Source: Rhodococcus sp. P-2
GTDB lineage: Bacteria; Actinomycetota; Actinomycetes; Mycobacteriales; Mycobacteriaceae
Direction of reading: 5' to 3'
NCBI RefSeq assembly: GCF_016598535.1
Contig: NZ_CP066779.1
Span: 3,842,053 to 3,906,052 of the forward strand
Length of the DNA stretch: 64,000 nucleotides
In this document: piece after piece, positions 18,550 through 27,361 of the stretch
Layout: every line of letters starts with the position of its first letter
Numbering within the stretch: the first letter of the stretch is position 1
Translations under genes and position numbers: made by a program
The notes under the pieces: generated by a model
What the model saw: only the letters and a program-made list of their open reading frames with translations
Databases searched by the model: none
Told to the model about the DNA's origin: nothing

Positions 18550-19700
18550 GCACGGTGAACGGTCACTGCAACAACGAGTTCGACGCCGTCCGCACCGCCT
18601 TCGAGGCTCAACTCGAATCCGGCGAAGAACTCGGCGGGTCCATCGCCATCACCGTCGCCGGAGAATCCGTGGTCGATCTCTGGGGCGGGTACGCCGACGA
18701 ATCCCGTACCACTCCTTGGGGTCCGGACACCATCGTCAACACGTTCTCCATCACCAAGACCATGACAGCTCTGTGTGCGCTCATGCTGGTCGAACGCGGC
18801 CAATTGGATGTGTTCCAGAAGGTCGCTCATTACTGGCCCGAATTTGCGGTAAACGGCAAGGAAGACATCGAAGTTCGCCACCTCCTCTCGCATACGTCCG
18901 GAGTCTCCGGCTGGGAACGCCCGATCGAACTGAAGGACATCTACGACCTCGAGGCGTCCACCACCCGCCTCGCTACGCAGAAGCCGTGGTGGACCCCCGG
19001 TACGGCGTCGGGCTATCACGCGATCAACTACGGCCATCTCGTCGGTGAGGTCATTCGTCGCATCGACGGGCGGACTCTCGGCAGGTTCTTTGCCGAAGAG
19101 CTCGCCGGTCCACTGGGCGCCGACTTCCACATCGGCACGTCCGCAGAACACTTCGGCCGAATCGCCACTCTGGTTCCGCCGCCCGCATTGGAATTCGACC
19201 TGTCTACTCTCGACCAGGACAGCATCTTCATCAAGACCCTGACCTGCCCATTGCTCGACTATCCCGAGGTCAACACCGCGCCCTGGCGGGAAGCTGAAAT
19301 CGGCGGAGTCAACGGTCATGGCAACGCCCGTTCGATCGCTCGGGTCCAATCCTTGATCTCGAACGGTGGTGTGCTCGACGGCCAGAAGTTGCTCTCGCAG
19401 AGCACCATCGACCTGATCTTCGAGATCCAAGCCGACGGTATCGACCTCGGGATCATGACTCCACTCAAGTTCGGCATCGGCTACGGACTGCCACACCCGG
19501 ATACCGCACCCCTGGTTCCCGACGGACGCGCCTGCTGGTGGGCGGGAATCGGCGGCTCGATGCTGGTCAACGATCTGGACCGTCGGATGACCTTCGCCTA
19601 CGTCATGAACAAGATGGCGCCGGGTCTGATCGGATCCGATCGCAGCAACGCGTATCTGAGTGCCGCATACAACTCCGAGATCAGCGAGGTCAACTCATGA
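18546..19700 (+). CDS. Serine beta-lactamase-fold hydrolase (EstB-type esterase)
   Basis: 384 residues; the start overlaps the monooxygenase stop (ATGA). The class C beta-lactamase/esterase fold is seen in VDLWGGYADESRTTPWG, the nucleophile SxxK motif in FSITKTMTALCALML, and LLSHTSGVSGW. The tyrosine motif position reads GYHAINYGHLVGEVIRR. The gene has no signal peptide, so it is cytoplasmic and more likely an esterase than an antibiotic hydrolase. In this operon it would hydrolyse the ester or lactone made by the monooxygenase. A decayed relative lies at 30.5-31.0 kb on the other strand. Confidence 0.88.
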   Translation: MSTVNGHCNNEFDAVRTAFEAQLESGEELGGSIAITVAGESVVDLWGGYADESRTTPWGPDTIVNTFSITKTMTALCALMLVERGQLDVFQKVAHYWPEFAVNGKEDIEVRHLLSHTSGVSGWERPIELKDIYDLEASTTRLATQKPWWTPGTASGYHAINYGHLVGEVIRRIDGRTLGRFFAEELAGPLGADFHIGTSAEHFGRIATLVPPPALEFDLSTLDQDSIFIKTLTCPLLDYPEVNTAPWREAEIGGVNGHGNARSIARVQSLISNGGVLDGQKLLSQSTIDLIFEIQADGIDLGIMTPLKFGIGYGLPHPDTAPLVPDGRACWWAGIGGSMLVNDLDRRMTFAYVMNKMAPGLIGSDRSNAYLSAAYNSEISEVNS

Positions 19701-20737
19701 AGGCAGCTCAGCTCATGGGGCCTGGTCTCCTCGAGATCAACGACGTGCCGGTCCCCGAGATCGGCCCGTCAGAACTACTGATTCGGGTTGGTGCAGCGGG
19801 AATCTGCCACTCCGATCTCCATCTCCTGCACTTTCCGTACAAGATGCGCGAAGAGCCGCTGACCATCGGCCACGAGATCGCCGGCACCATCGAAGCGGTC
19901 GGGACCGGCGTCGACGGTCGCTCGGTCGGCGAACGCGGCGTCGTCTATCTGTGCTGGTCGTGTGGACAGTGCCGAGAATGTATGAGCGGCAACGAGAACA
20001 TGTGCCTCGCCGCTGGACGCACCGCGATGCCACCCTGTCCCGGGCTCGGTCCCGAAGGCGGTATGGCCGAGTACGTGAAAATTCCGGCCCGCTCGTTCGT
20101 TCCCATCGGAGACCTGGACTTCCTGCAGGCAGCACCACTCGCCGATGCGGCCCTGACGAGCTACCACGCCATTCGCGGCGCCCGCGAACATCTGCAACCC
20201 GGTGCCACCGCGGTGGTGATCGGCATCGGCGGACTCGGTCACGTTGCAGTACAGATACTTCGGGCGATCAGTGCCGTGCGCATCATCGCTGTCGACGTCG
20301 GACAGGATCAACTCGATCTCGCCAAACGCTGCGGCGCCGACATCACGCTCGAATCGGGACCGGACACCGCGCAGCAGATCCTCGACCTCACCTCGGCCAG
20401 AGGCGCAGAAGTCATCTTCGACTTCGTCGGTGTCGATGCAACTGCTCAGATGTCAGTTCAAGCGGTTGCGCCGAACGGCGCGTATCGCATGGTGGGTCTC
20501 GGAGGCGGAAACCCCGGGATCACCGCCGAAGCTGCCGGTGGACCGGGCTGGCCGTGGGGCGCATCGATCCGGAAGTCCTATGGCGGCACCAGAAACGACC
20601 TCGTCGATTCCATCGCCCTGGCACAGGCCGGTCTGGTAACGGTAGAAGTAGCCCGCTTCGACCTCGCTGATGCCCGCGACGCACTCGACCGTCTCGAACA
20701 CGGCAAGGTCACCGGACGCGCAGTGCTCGTACCCTAA
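19697..20737 (+). CDS. Zinc-dependent alcohol dehydrogenase
   Basis: 346 residues starting at the ATG that overlaps the upstream stop (ATGA). MDR family: catalytic zinc ligands in [10 protein letters not shown] and [12 protein letters not shown], structural-zinc cysteines in [18 protein letters not shown], and the NAD(P)-binding [13 protein letters not shown]. It oxidises an alcohol to an aldehyde or ketone. In context it would act on the alcohol released by the esterase, or supply the ketone for the monooxygenase. Confidence 0.92.
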   Translation: MKAAQLMGPGLLEINDVPVPEIGPSELLIRVGAAGICHSDLHLLHFPYKMREEPLTIGHEIAGTIEAVGTGVDGRSVGERGVVYLCWSCGQCRECMSGNENMCLAAGRTAMPPCPGLGPEGGMAEYVKIPARSFVPIGDLDFLQAAPLADAALTSYHAIRGAREHLQPGATAVVIGIGGLGHVAVQILRAISAVRIIAVDVGQDQLDLAKRCGADITLESGPDTAQQILDLTSARGAEVIFDFVGVDATAQMSVQAVAPNGAYRMVGLGGGNPGITAEAAGGPGWPWGASIRKSYGGTRNDLVDSIALAQAGLVTVEVARFDLADARDALDRLEHGKVTGRAVLVP

Positions 20738-20756
20738 TCTTCGAAAGGCGCTTCAC

Positions 20757-22418
20757 GTGACCACTTCCGCTGATACACAAGCATTCATCGCGTCCGTCAT
20801 GGCTGGGCTGACCGGCCCCGGTGGTCCTTTCGAGATGCAAGTCGAGGATGTACTTGGCAGCTCGATGCCCGTCATGAAGAACCGTGACAAGGCACTCGGC
20901 GACGTGCTCGCTGCGTCCTTCGACTACGGATCACGCGACTACCTGGTGACCAAGGACCGACGCTTCAGCTACCTCGAGCACGGCGAGGCCGTAGCAGCAT
21001 TGGCCACGGCACTGCGCGAGCGGTACGGCGTCCGCAAGGGCGATCGGGTGGGCATCCTCGCCGCCAATACGCCGGAATGGGTGATGACCTTCTGGGCGGC
21101 TCAGGCGCTGGGTGCGATCGCAGTAGGGTTCAACTCGTGGTGGGTGGCGCGTGAGGTGCAGTACGGAATCGATCACACCACTCCTACTGTCGTGATCGCC
21201 GACGCCAAACGCGCACAAGTTCTTTCCGAGATGAACACCGATGTTCCCGTGCTCACGATGGAGGAAGATCTACCGGCTCTGATGGAGAAGTACTCGGGAT
21301 CGCCACTCCCCCGAACCACGGTCGACGAGGACAATCCGGCTGTGATCCTGTATACGAGCGGAACCAGTGGGCGCCCGAAGGGGGCAGTTCACACTCACCG
21401 AAACGTGTTGGCCGTCATCGACTACCACCGCTACAGCGATCGCCTCGCTGCGGCGTTCACCGGAAAACCCAGCGATGGCAGACCAAGCGACCTGCGGTAT
21501 CTGCTGACCGCACCGCTGTTTCACATTGCAAGCCTGCATAACCTGGCGATCCCACGACTCGCAACGGGCGGGGCCGTGGTCATCCACCAGGGCGCCTTCG
21601 ACGTCGACGAGGTCCTTTCCCTCGTCGAACGCGAGAAGGTCACCAACTGGGCGGTGGTCCCCACCATGGCAACCCGACTCCTCGAACACGGCGATATCGA
21701 GAAGTACGACCTGAGCTCACTGAGCGCCTTTGCATTGGCGTCAGCGCCGTCGTCCCCGGCCTTGCAGGAACGCCTGCGCGCACGCCTGCCTTTTGCGCAG
21801 CACACTTTGGTAGACAGCTACGGGCTCACCGAATCCTCTACTGGCATTTCGGTTGCCACGCCACCGGAACTTGCCGCGTTCCCCGGAACTCTCGGCCGGC
21901 CGATCATCGGTGTGAGCGTGGAGGTCCGAGACCCCTTCGGGAGTGCAGTCCCCGACGGGGAGGAGGGTGAAATCTGTGCGCGAAGCCCCTACGTGATGTT
22001 GGGATACTGGAACGACGAGACCGCGACGGCTGCCGCTATCGGTCCTGATCGGTGGCTCCGAACCGGCGACTTCGGAGTTCTCGAAGACGGCCGGCTCCGC
22101 CTGACAGGCCGCCGGTCCGACCTGATCCTGCGCGGCGGCGAAAACGTCTACCCCGTCGAAATCGAGCAGACCATCGACGAGCATCCCGCAGTCCTCGAAT
22201 GCGCTGTGATCGGGATTGATTCGACAGACCTCGGCCAGGAAGTGGCGGCCGTTGTCGTTCTTCGCAACGAGGGAGCGGCGACCGAAGAAGAACTACGCGA
22301 CTATGTCGCCGAAAGGCTCGCCTACTTCAAGGTGCCGGTGAAGTGGAAACTGAGCACAACTCCTCTGCCCCGCAATGCAACCGGGAAAACCATCCGCGCA
22401 AAGGTGGCTATCTCATGA
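20757..22418 (+). CDS. AMP-dependent acyl-CoA synthetase
   Basis: 553 residues from a GTG preceded by cgaaagg; the gap to the dehydrogenase is 19 bp. ANL-superfamily motifs: P-loop [36 protein letters not shown], and [20 protein letters not shown], with the C-terminal lysine in [10 protein letters not shown]. It adenylates a carboxylic acid and joins it to CoA. In this operon it would activate the acid released by the esterase for beta-oxidation. Confidence 0.93.
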   Translation: MTTSADTQAFIASVMAGLTGPGGPFEMQVEDVLGSSMPVMKNRDKALGDVLAASFDYGSRDYLVTKDRRFSYLEHGEAVAALATALRERYGVRKGDRVGILAANTPEWVMTFWAAQALGAIAVGFNSWWVAREVQYGIDHTTPTVVIADAKRAQVLSEMNTDVPVLTMEEDLPALMEKYSGSPLPRTTVDEDNPAVILYTSGTSGRPKGAVHTHRNVLAVIDYHRYSDRLAAAFTGKPSDGRPSDLRYLLTAPLFHIASLHNLAIPRLATGGAVVIHQGAFDVDEVLSLVEREKVTNWAVVPTMATRLLEHGDIEKYDLSSLSAFALASAPSSPALQERLRARLPFAQHTLVDSYGLTESSTGISVATPPELAAFPGTLGRPIIGVSVEVRDPFGSAVPDGEEGEICARSPYVMLGYWNDETATAAAIGPDRWLRTGDFGVLEDGRLRLTGRRSDLILRGGENVYPVEIEQTIDEHPAVLECAVIGIDSTDLGQEVAAVVVLRNEGAATEEELRDYVAERLAYFKVPVKWKLSTTPLPRNATGKTIRAKVAIS

Positions 22419-24160
22419 CCTATGACGCCGTGATCAACAACGGTCTGTGGTTCGACGGCACCGGGGCGAAACCAGCTGTCCGCAATCTGGGCATCCGAGG
22501 CGGGTTGGTCACCGCCATCTCGCTCGATCCACTCGACGAAACCGGCTGTCCCCGTGTCATCGACGCGCGGCGCAAATGGGTCATCCCGGGCATCGTGGAC
22601 ATCCACACTCACTACGACGTCGAAATCCTCGAAGGGCCGGCGCTCAGCGAATCTCTCAGACACGGAGTCACGTCGATCTTTGTCGGATCGTGTTCCCTGT
22701 CCACCATTCACGCCAGCCCGTCGGACGCCGGCGATCTTTTCGGCAGAGTCGAGGCGATTCCGCGCAAGCACGTTGTCGATGCACTCACGCGGGCCAAGAC
22801 CTGGAACTCCGCGCGTGAGTACATCGCGGCGCTCGAGTCACTTCCGTTGGGACCCAACGTCGCAGCATTCATCGGGCACTCCGACATGCGAGCCGCGGAG
22901 ATGGGATTGGACCGTGCAACGCGGAAGGATGTGCACGCCACCGACTCCGAACTCGCGTCGATGGAAGCACAATTGACCGAGGCGCTTGACGCCGGATTCG
23001 TTGGGATGTCCAGTCAGCAATTGTTGTTCGACAAACTCGACGGCGAAACCTGCCGCTCACGCACACTGCCGTCGACGTATGCAACCACGAAGGAACGACG
23101 TCGACTCAATGCGATTCTCCGCCGTCGGGGACGGGTATTTCAGGCTGGACCTGACCTCTCCAACCCCATGAGTACCGGAGCGATGGCGTTCTCCAGTGCT
23201 GGCCTGTGGCGCAAGCGACTCAAGACGAGCATGCTCTCGGCGGCTGATATCAAGTCCAACAAGTTGGCCGTGGTGATCCTCGGTCCGCTGGCGCATCTGG
23301 TCAATCGACTCGGCGGCGACCTGCGCTGGCAGCACCTACCGGTTCCCTTCGAGGTGTACGCCGACGGCATCGACCTGGTTGTCTTCGAGGAGTTCGGATC
23401 CGGCGCTGCAGCACTGCATCTGACCGACGAGATGGAACGCAACGTTCTGATGCAGAGTGAGGAGTACCGGCGACAGTTCCGCAAGGACTACGACCAAAAG
23501 TTCGGTGTCAAAGTCTGGCATCGCGATTTCTTCGACGCCGAAATCGTTTCCTGCCCCGACGAATCCCTGGTCGGCAAGAGTTTCGGACAGGTCGGCGTCG
23601 AGCGCGGAGGCCTCCACCCGGTCGACGCCTTCCTGGATCTGGTCCTCGAGCACGGCACGAAGGTGCGCTGGCGCACAACCATCTCCAATCACCGGCCGGA
23701 GATTCTGGACAAGTTCGCCCAGGACAACGGTGTCCAACTCGGGTTCTCCGACGCCGGAGCACATTTGCGCAACATGGCGTTCTACAACTTCGGCTTACGA
23801 CTACTCCGACGTGTCTACGACGCTCAAAAGGTCGGGCGGCCGTTCATGACCGTCGAGGCAGCCGTGCATCGTCTCACCGGTGAACTGGCCGAGTGGTACG
23901 ACGTGGATGCCGGGCACCTTCGATTAGGTGACCGCGCCGACCTGGTTGTGATCGATCCCGCCCACCTCGACGATTCACTCGAGACCTACGCGGAGAGTCC
24001 AGTTGTGGAGTACGACAATCTCTCCCGCATGGTCAATCGCAACGACCAGACTGTCACCGCAGTGTTCGTCGGCGGCGAGTACGTCTTCGGAGACGGAGAA
24101 GCAGCACCCGTTCTCGGCAACCGCCGGACCGGAAAGTTCTTGAAAGCAGGTGCTCATTAA
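22415..24160 (+). CDS. Amidohydrolase of the N-acyl-D-amino-acid deacylase family
   Basis: 581 residues; the ATG overlaps the synthetase stop (ATGA). Amidohydrolase-superfamily features: [16 protein letters not shown] (HxH metal ligands), [28 protein letters not shown], and a late metal-binding aspartate in [13 protein letters not shown], then [13 protein letters not shown]-aminoacylases and related enzymes cleave N-acyl or cyclic amide bonds; rhodococcal catabolic operons often carry such a gene with an unknown natural substrate. Its place between a CoA ligase and an SDR does not fix the substrate. Confidence 0.85.
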   Translation: MTYDAVINNGLWFDGTGAKPAVRNLGIRGGLVTAISLDPLDETGCPRVIDARRKWVIPGIVDIHTHYDVEILEGPALSESLRHGVTSIFVGSCSLSTIHASPSDAGDLFGRVEAIPRKHVVDALTRAKTWNSAREYIAALESLPLGPNVAAFIGHSDMRAAEMGLDRATRKDVHATDSELASMEAQLTEALDAGFVGMSSQQLLFDKLDGETCRSRTLPSTYATTKERRRLNAILRRRGRVFQAGPDLSNPMSTGAMAFSSAGLWRKRLKTSMLSAADIKSNKLAVVILGPLAHLVNRLGGDLRWQHLPVPFEVYADGIDLVVFEEFGSGAAALHLTDEMERNVLMQSEEYRRQFRKDYDQKFGVKVWHRDFFDAEIVSCPDESLVGKSFGQVGVERGGLHPVDAFLDLVLEHGTKVRWRTTISNHRPEILDKFAQDNGVQLGFSDAGAHLRNMAFYNFGLRLLRRVYDAQKVGRPFMTVEAAVHRLTGELAEWYDVDAGHLRLGDRADLVVIDPAHLDDSLETYAESPVVEYDNLSRMVNRNDQTVTAVFVGGEYVFGDGEAAPVLGNRRTGKFLKAGAH

Positions 24161-24938
24161 CACGTCCAGATTCGCCGGAAAAACCGCAGTCGTCACTGGC
24201 GCAGCCTCGGGGATCGGCGCGGCCATCGCACTACGACTTATCAGCGAAGGCGCACGGGTGGCCGGAATAGACATCGCGGCAGAGGGTTTGAAGGAGACAG
24301 CGTCCCAGCACGGCGCGTCTTTCCTCGCCGTTCCCGCTGACGTCACCAAGGAATCCGATGTCGCCGAGGCTATTGCCTCTGCGGCAGCGGAATTCGGCGG
24401 TATCGATCTGGCTTTCAACGTTGCCGGGGCGTCGAGGGTGGGTCAGATCGTCGACCTCGACGAGGCCGACTGGGACTTCACCATCGACCTGGTGCAGAAG
24501 GGCGTCTTCCTCTGTACCAAACATGAAGCTCGACATATCCGAGAGCACGGGCGCGGCGGTGCGATAGTCAACGTTTCCTCCCTCAACGCGCACGTACCGA
24601 GCCCTTACGGGAGCGCGTATGCGACGGGTAAGGCCGGGGTCGAGATGTTCAGCAAGAATGCCGCGATCGAACTGGCGGCGTCGAAAATTCGGGTCAATGC
24701 AGTTCTGCCCGGCCTGGTCGACACCCCGTTGGTCGCACCGGTCATGAACTACGAGCCTGCCCGCGACATGTTTCTGAGCCGAATCCCCATGTCCCGAGCG
24801 GCAACTCCCGACGAGATCGCCGGACCGTGCCTCTATCTCGCCAGCGACGACGCCTCGTACATCACCGGAACCAGCCTGGTCGTCGACGGCGGCTGGGAGG
24901 TCTCGAACTACCCGGATCTGACGACGCTGGGCAACTAG
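24150..24938 (+). CDS. Short-chain dehydrogenase/reductase (classical SDR)
   Basis: 262 residues from a GTG at 24150 overlapping the amidohydrolase end by 11 bp. Cofactor motif VVTGAASGIGAAIALRL, acidic residue in GIDIAAE (NAD preference likely), NVAG, catalytic Ser in VSSLNAH and YxxxK in YATGKAGVEMF, late motif DGGWEVS. It interconverts an alcohol and a ketone. It is the last gene of the overlapping operon that begins at 17161 and converges on the next gene with one base between stops. Confidence 0.92.
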   Translation: MLINTSRFAGKTAVVTGAASGIGAAIALRLISEGARVAGIDIAAEGLKETASQHGASFLAVPADVTKESDVAEAIASAAAEFGGIDLAFNVAGASRVGQIVDLDEADWDFTIDLVQKGVFLCTKHEARHIREHGRGGAIVNVSSLNAHVPSPYGSAYATGKAGVEMFSKNAAIELAASKIRVNAVLPGLVDTPLVAPVMNYEPARDMFLSRIPMSRAATPDEIAGPCLYLASDDASYITGTSLVVDGGWEVSNYPDLTTLGN

Positions 24939-24939
24939 T

Positions 24940-25419
24940 TCAGTTGCCGGGCAACACACATTGAGTGTCGAGGCCGAGGACGTGGTTGAGCCGGCCGAAG
25001 GCCAACCACGATCCGAGGCACATGCTCAACTCGACGATTTCTCGCTGGGAGTAGTGAGCTGTCATACGTTCCCAGAACTCGTCGTCGAGTCCGTGGTGGT
25101 CGAGAGCGTATCTCTCGGCGTATTCGGCAGCGAGGCGTGTCCTGTCGTCGAAGGCATCGGTGGTGCGCCAGTCCGTGACAGCCTGATCGAACGTCGACTC
25201 CACTGTCTCGCCGTCACGCTCGGTGCGCCAGTCCTGACAGAAGATGCATCCGTTGATCTGAGCGATCCGAAGCCTGGCCGCCTCGAACTCGCGGAGTCCG
25301 AGAGTGCCGTCCGTGTAGACCTTTTGGGAGAACCCGGCGGCCGCGGGCCCGATGCCGGGAACCATCTCGCCCCACACGTAGCCGATCGGGTTCTTGCCTT
25401 CGGGTATGTCGATGTTCAT
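24940..25419 (-). CDS. AhpD/carboxymuconolactone decarboxylase family protein
   Basis: 159 residues from an ATG that overlaps the upstream gene's stop (ATGA). The AhpD-like core RIAQINGCIFCQDWR carries a CxxC pair, in the position of the AhpD redox cysteines, followed by helices typical of the family (ERYALDHHGLDDEFWERM). These proteins act as small peroxidases or oxidoreductases, or are of unknown role. It is co-transcribed with the DHDPR-like gene before it. Confidence 0.82.
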   Translation of the reverse strand: MNIDIPEGKNPIGYVWGEMVPGIGPAAAGFSQKVYTDGTLGLREFEAARLRIAQINGCIFCQDWRTERDGETVESTFDQAVTDWRTTDAFDDRTRLAAEYAERYALDHHGLDDEFWERMTAHYSQREIVELSMCLGSWLAFGRLNHVLGLDTQCVLPGN

Positions 25420-26540
25420 GTGAGTACCTCCGAGTTTCGGGCACCGAGCTTGCCGACGCCGGGTGTGAGCGGAACGTCCAGCGCGTCGTAGAGACCGGGT
25501 TCGGCCTGACGAAGCCACGGAATTGCATTGACGAGACGTCCTACAGCCGTGGCATTTCCGCCGGCTGCGCGATTTCCACCTTCATCGGTGGCCTCGACGT
25601 TGATCTCGATTCGTGGTCGTCCATCGACGATCACCTTGTGCGCACCATCCCCGCCGTCGGGCGGAAGCGGCCAATCGCGGGCACAGGACGGATGAATACG
25701 CGTGACGTGTTCGATCACGATCAAGGGTTCCCCGCCGACGATCCCCTGAACCTCGAATCGCAGTGCGCCCTGGGTGCCGGCCGCGAACTCCCCCATATGG
25801 TCGGTCGACACGGTTTCCTCGAGCGGACGGCGCAGCAAGGTCTCGCGGATCTCGTCGAGTTCCACCCCGAGCGCCCGGGCGATGAGCCGAATCTGGCCGC
25901 CCCAGACCATGGTGGGCACACTCGGCGCGACCATGGGAGGTTCGTAGTCCATCGGCTGACCCATCCCGATGAGGTAGCGGACCGAATCCGGCTGTTCGTA
26001 GGTCGTGTAGTCGAAGATCTCCTGACACCTGATCTGGTCGATTGTCCCCGCGAGCCCGCTGACGAGAATCGGCAGGATGTCGTTGCCCCAGCCTGGGTCG
26101 ATGCCGGAGACGAACAGAGCGCCGCCGCCTGCCTTGGCTGCAGCTTCGACGGGATCACGAAGCTCGGGGGGTGCAGATTTCGGGTCGTACAGCGCGTATA
26201 CGGACGGCGTGACCACCACGGCTCCGGCTGCCAGCGCCCGAATGATGTCTGCAACCGCGTCATCGGGCCGAATGTCACCGGAAGCCGCGTAGACCACCGC
26301 GCCCGGGGACCCTGCGAGCACGCCATCGGCATCATCGGTCGCCGCGACGCCCAGGTGCACTCCCAGATCGGCGAGGTCACCGGCGTCTCGTCCGACCTTC
26401 GCCGGGTTGGCAACGATGACGCCGACGAGTTCGAGGGCAGGATTGGCTGTCACAGCGCGAATCGATGCACGCCCGACATTGCCCGTACCCCACACGACGG
26501 TCGGAATCTTGGACTCGGCTTCATTCGAAACTGCACCCAT
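25416..26540 (-). CDS. DHDPR-like NAD(P)-binding oxidoreductase (diaminopentanoate dehydrogenase-like)
   Basis: 374 residues. Rossmann motif VVWGTGNVGRASIRAV at the N-terminus; the rest follows the family annotated as dihydrodipicolinate reductase N-terminal-like proteins, with GVIVANPAKVGRDAG, AGGGALFVSGIDPGW and a C-terminal GNATAVGRLVNAIP. Related enzymes oxidise amino groups in amino acid breakdown; actinobacterial members mostly have no proven substrate. The ATG at 26540 is used; a TTG one codon upstream is possible. Stop and next start overlap. Confidence 0.8.
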   Translation of the reverse strand: MGAVSNEAESKIPTVVWGTGNVGRASIRAVTANPALELVGVIVANPAKVGRDAGDLADLGVHLGVAATDDADGVLAGSPGAVVYAASGDIRPDDAVADIIRALAAGAVVVTPSVYALYDPKSAPPELRDPVEAAAKAGGGALFVSGIDPGWGNDILPILVSGLAGTIDQIRCQEIFDYTTYEQPDSVRYLIGMGQPMDYEPPMVAPSVPTMVWGGQIRLIARALGVELDEIRETLLRRPLEETVSTDHMGEFAAGTQGALRFEVQGIVGGEPLIVIEHVTRIHPSCARDWPLPPDGGDGAHKVIVDGRPRIEINVEATDEGGNRAAGGNATAVGRLVNAIPWLRQAEPGLYDALDVPLTPGVGKLGARNSEVLT

Positions 26541-26601
26541 CAACCGGACATTACCCAGCTCAGCGCGTCAGGTCAGCAGAACTGCAAGAATTCGTTTCAC
26601 T

Positions 26602-27282
26602 TCATCCGGTCAAAAATGCCATTGCCTGCGCAGTCAGTGCGCCGTCACCCCGCCTCCGGTACGTCTCAGCGGGTCGGCCGTTACCTGGTCTGCTCATCTC
26701 GCCGGTACTTTCGAGCGCGTCGAATACCTGCCGACGGAAGCTGTCCTTCTGGAACGGACGATCGAAGATCACCTCGTACAGTCCCCGAAGTTCGGCGACG
26801 GTGAACGTCCCGCCCGACAATCCGTCCGGATCCACGTACGACGCATACCTCGTGCGTAGGTCCGTGACCGCGAGTCGCACCATGTCGGCGTGATCGAACG
26901 CGAGTCCACTCACTGCCTCGTCGTCGTACACATCGACGAGAAGCGCCGAATCGGGCAGTGCCGATTCCGGTAGGCAAGCGGTGTGTGCGACCGACAAAAC
27001 CCATCCACGGTCGTCGCGGTCCGGTCGGTCGAAGATCGCCAACTGGTGAAAGCTCGTCTGGGCCAACTCTGCCTTGACCGACAGGGCACGATCGGCTGCG
27101 GCCGTGAGCAATTCGCGTTCGTGCAGAAATGTTCCCGGTAGCGCCAGCGCACCGAGACGGTGCCGAACCACCAGAACTTTCAGAGATCCACCGCTGTACG
27201 TCAACACCGCGACGTCCACTGCCACGGACGGACGCGGGTAGTCCGATAATGCCCTGCCGCTCGTGTCTGTCCATTTATTCAC
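26602..27282 (-). CDS. nrtR: NrtR-family Nudix-like transcriptional regulator
   Basis: 226 residues from a GTG at 27282. The N-terminal domain is a Nudix fold (VDVAVLTYSGGSLKVLVVRH) whose Nudix box keeps GTFLHERELLTAAADRAL but lacks the RExxEE catalytic residues, as in NrtR sensors. The C-terminal ~75 residues (TFTVAELRGLYEVIFDRP, then FRRQVFDALESTGEM) form the winged HTH seen in NrtR. NrtR proteins bind ADP-ribose, which releases the repressor from NAD metabolism operators. It is divergent from an ADP-ribosylglycohydrolase-macrodomain gene, a neighbour expected to make or clear ADP-ribose, and a perfect inverted repeat sits between them. Confidence 0.85.
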   Translation of the reverse strand: MNKWTDTSGRALSDYPRPSVAVDVAVLTYSGGSLKVLVVRHRLGALALPGTFLHERELLTAAADRALSVKAELAQTSFHQLAIFDRPDRDDRGWVLSVAHTACLPESALPDSALLVDVYDDEAVSGLAFDHADMVRLAVTDLRTRYASYVDPDGLSGGTFTVAELRGLYEVIFDRPFQKDSFRRQVFDALESTGEMSRPGNGRPAETYRRRGDGALTAQAMAFLTG

Positions 27283-27287
27283 CCTTG

Positions 27288-27305
27288 CATGTTATCTCAA
27301 ACATG
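27288..27305. promoter_or_regulatory. Candidate NrtR operator (perfect inverted repeat)
   Basis: CATGTT - atctca - AACATG between the divergent nrtR-like and ADP-ribosylglycohydrolase genes, 6 bp from the former's start. A second, looser TGATC...GATCA pair follows at about 27304-27331. Confidence 0.5.
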
Positions 27306-27361
27306 ATCTATTGTTAGCGCAAAGTTGATCAAACGATCTCCGCGAACTTGAAAAGGTGGCT

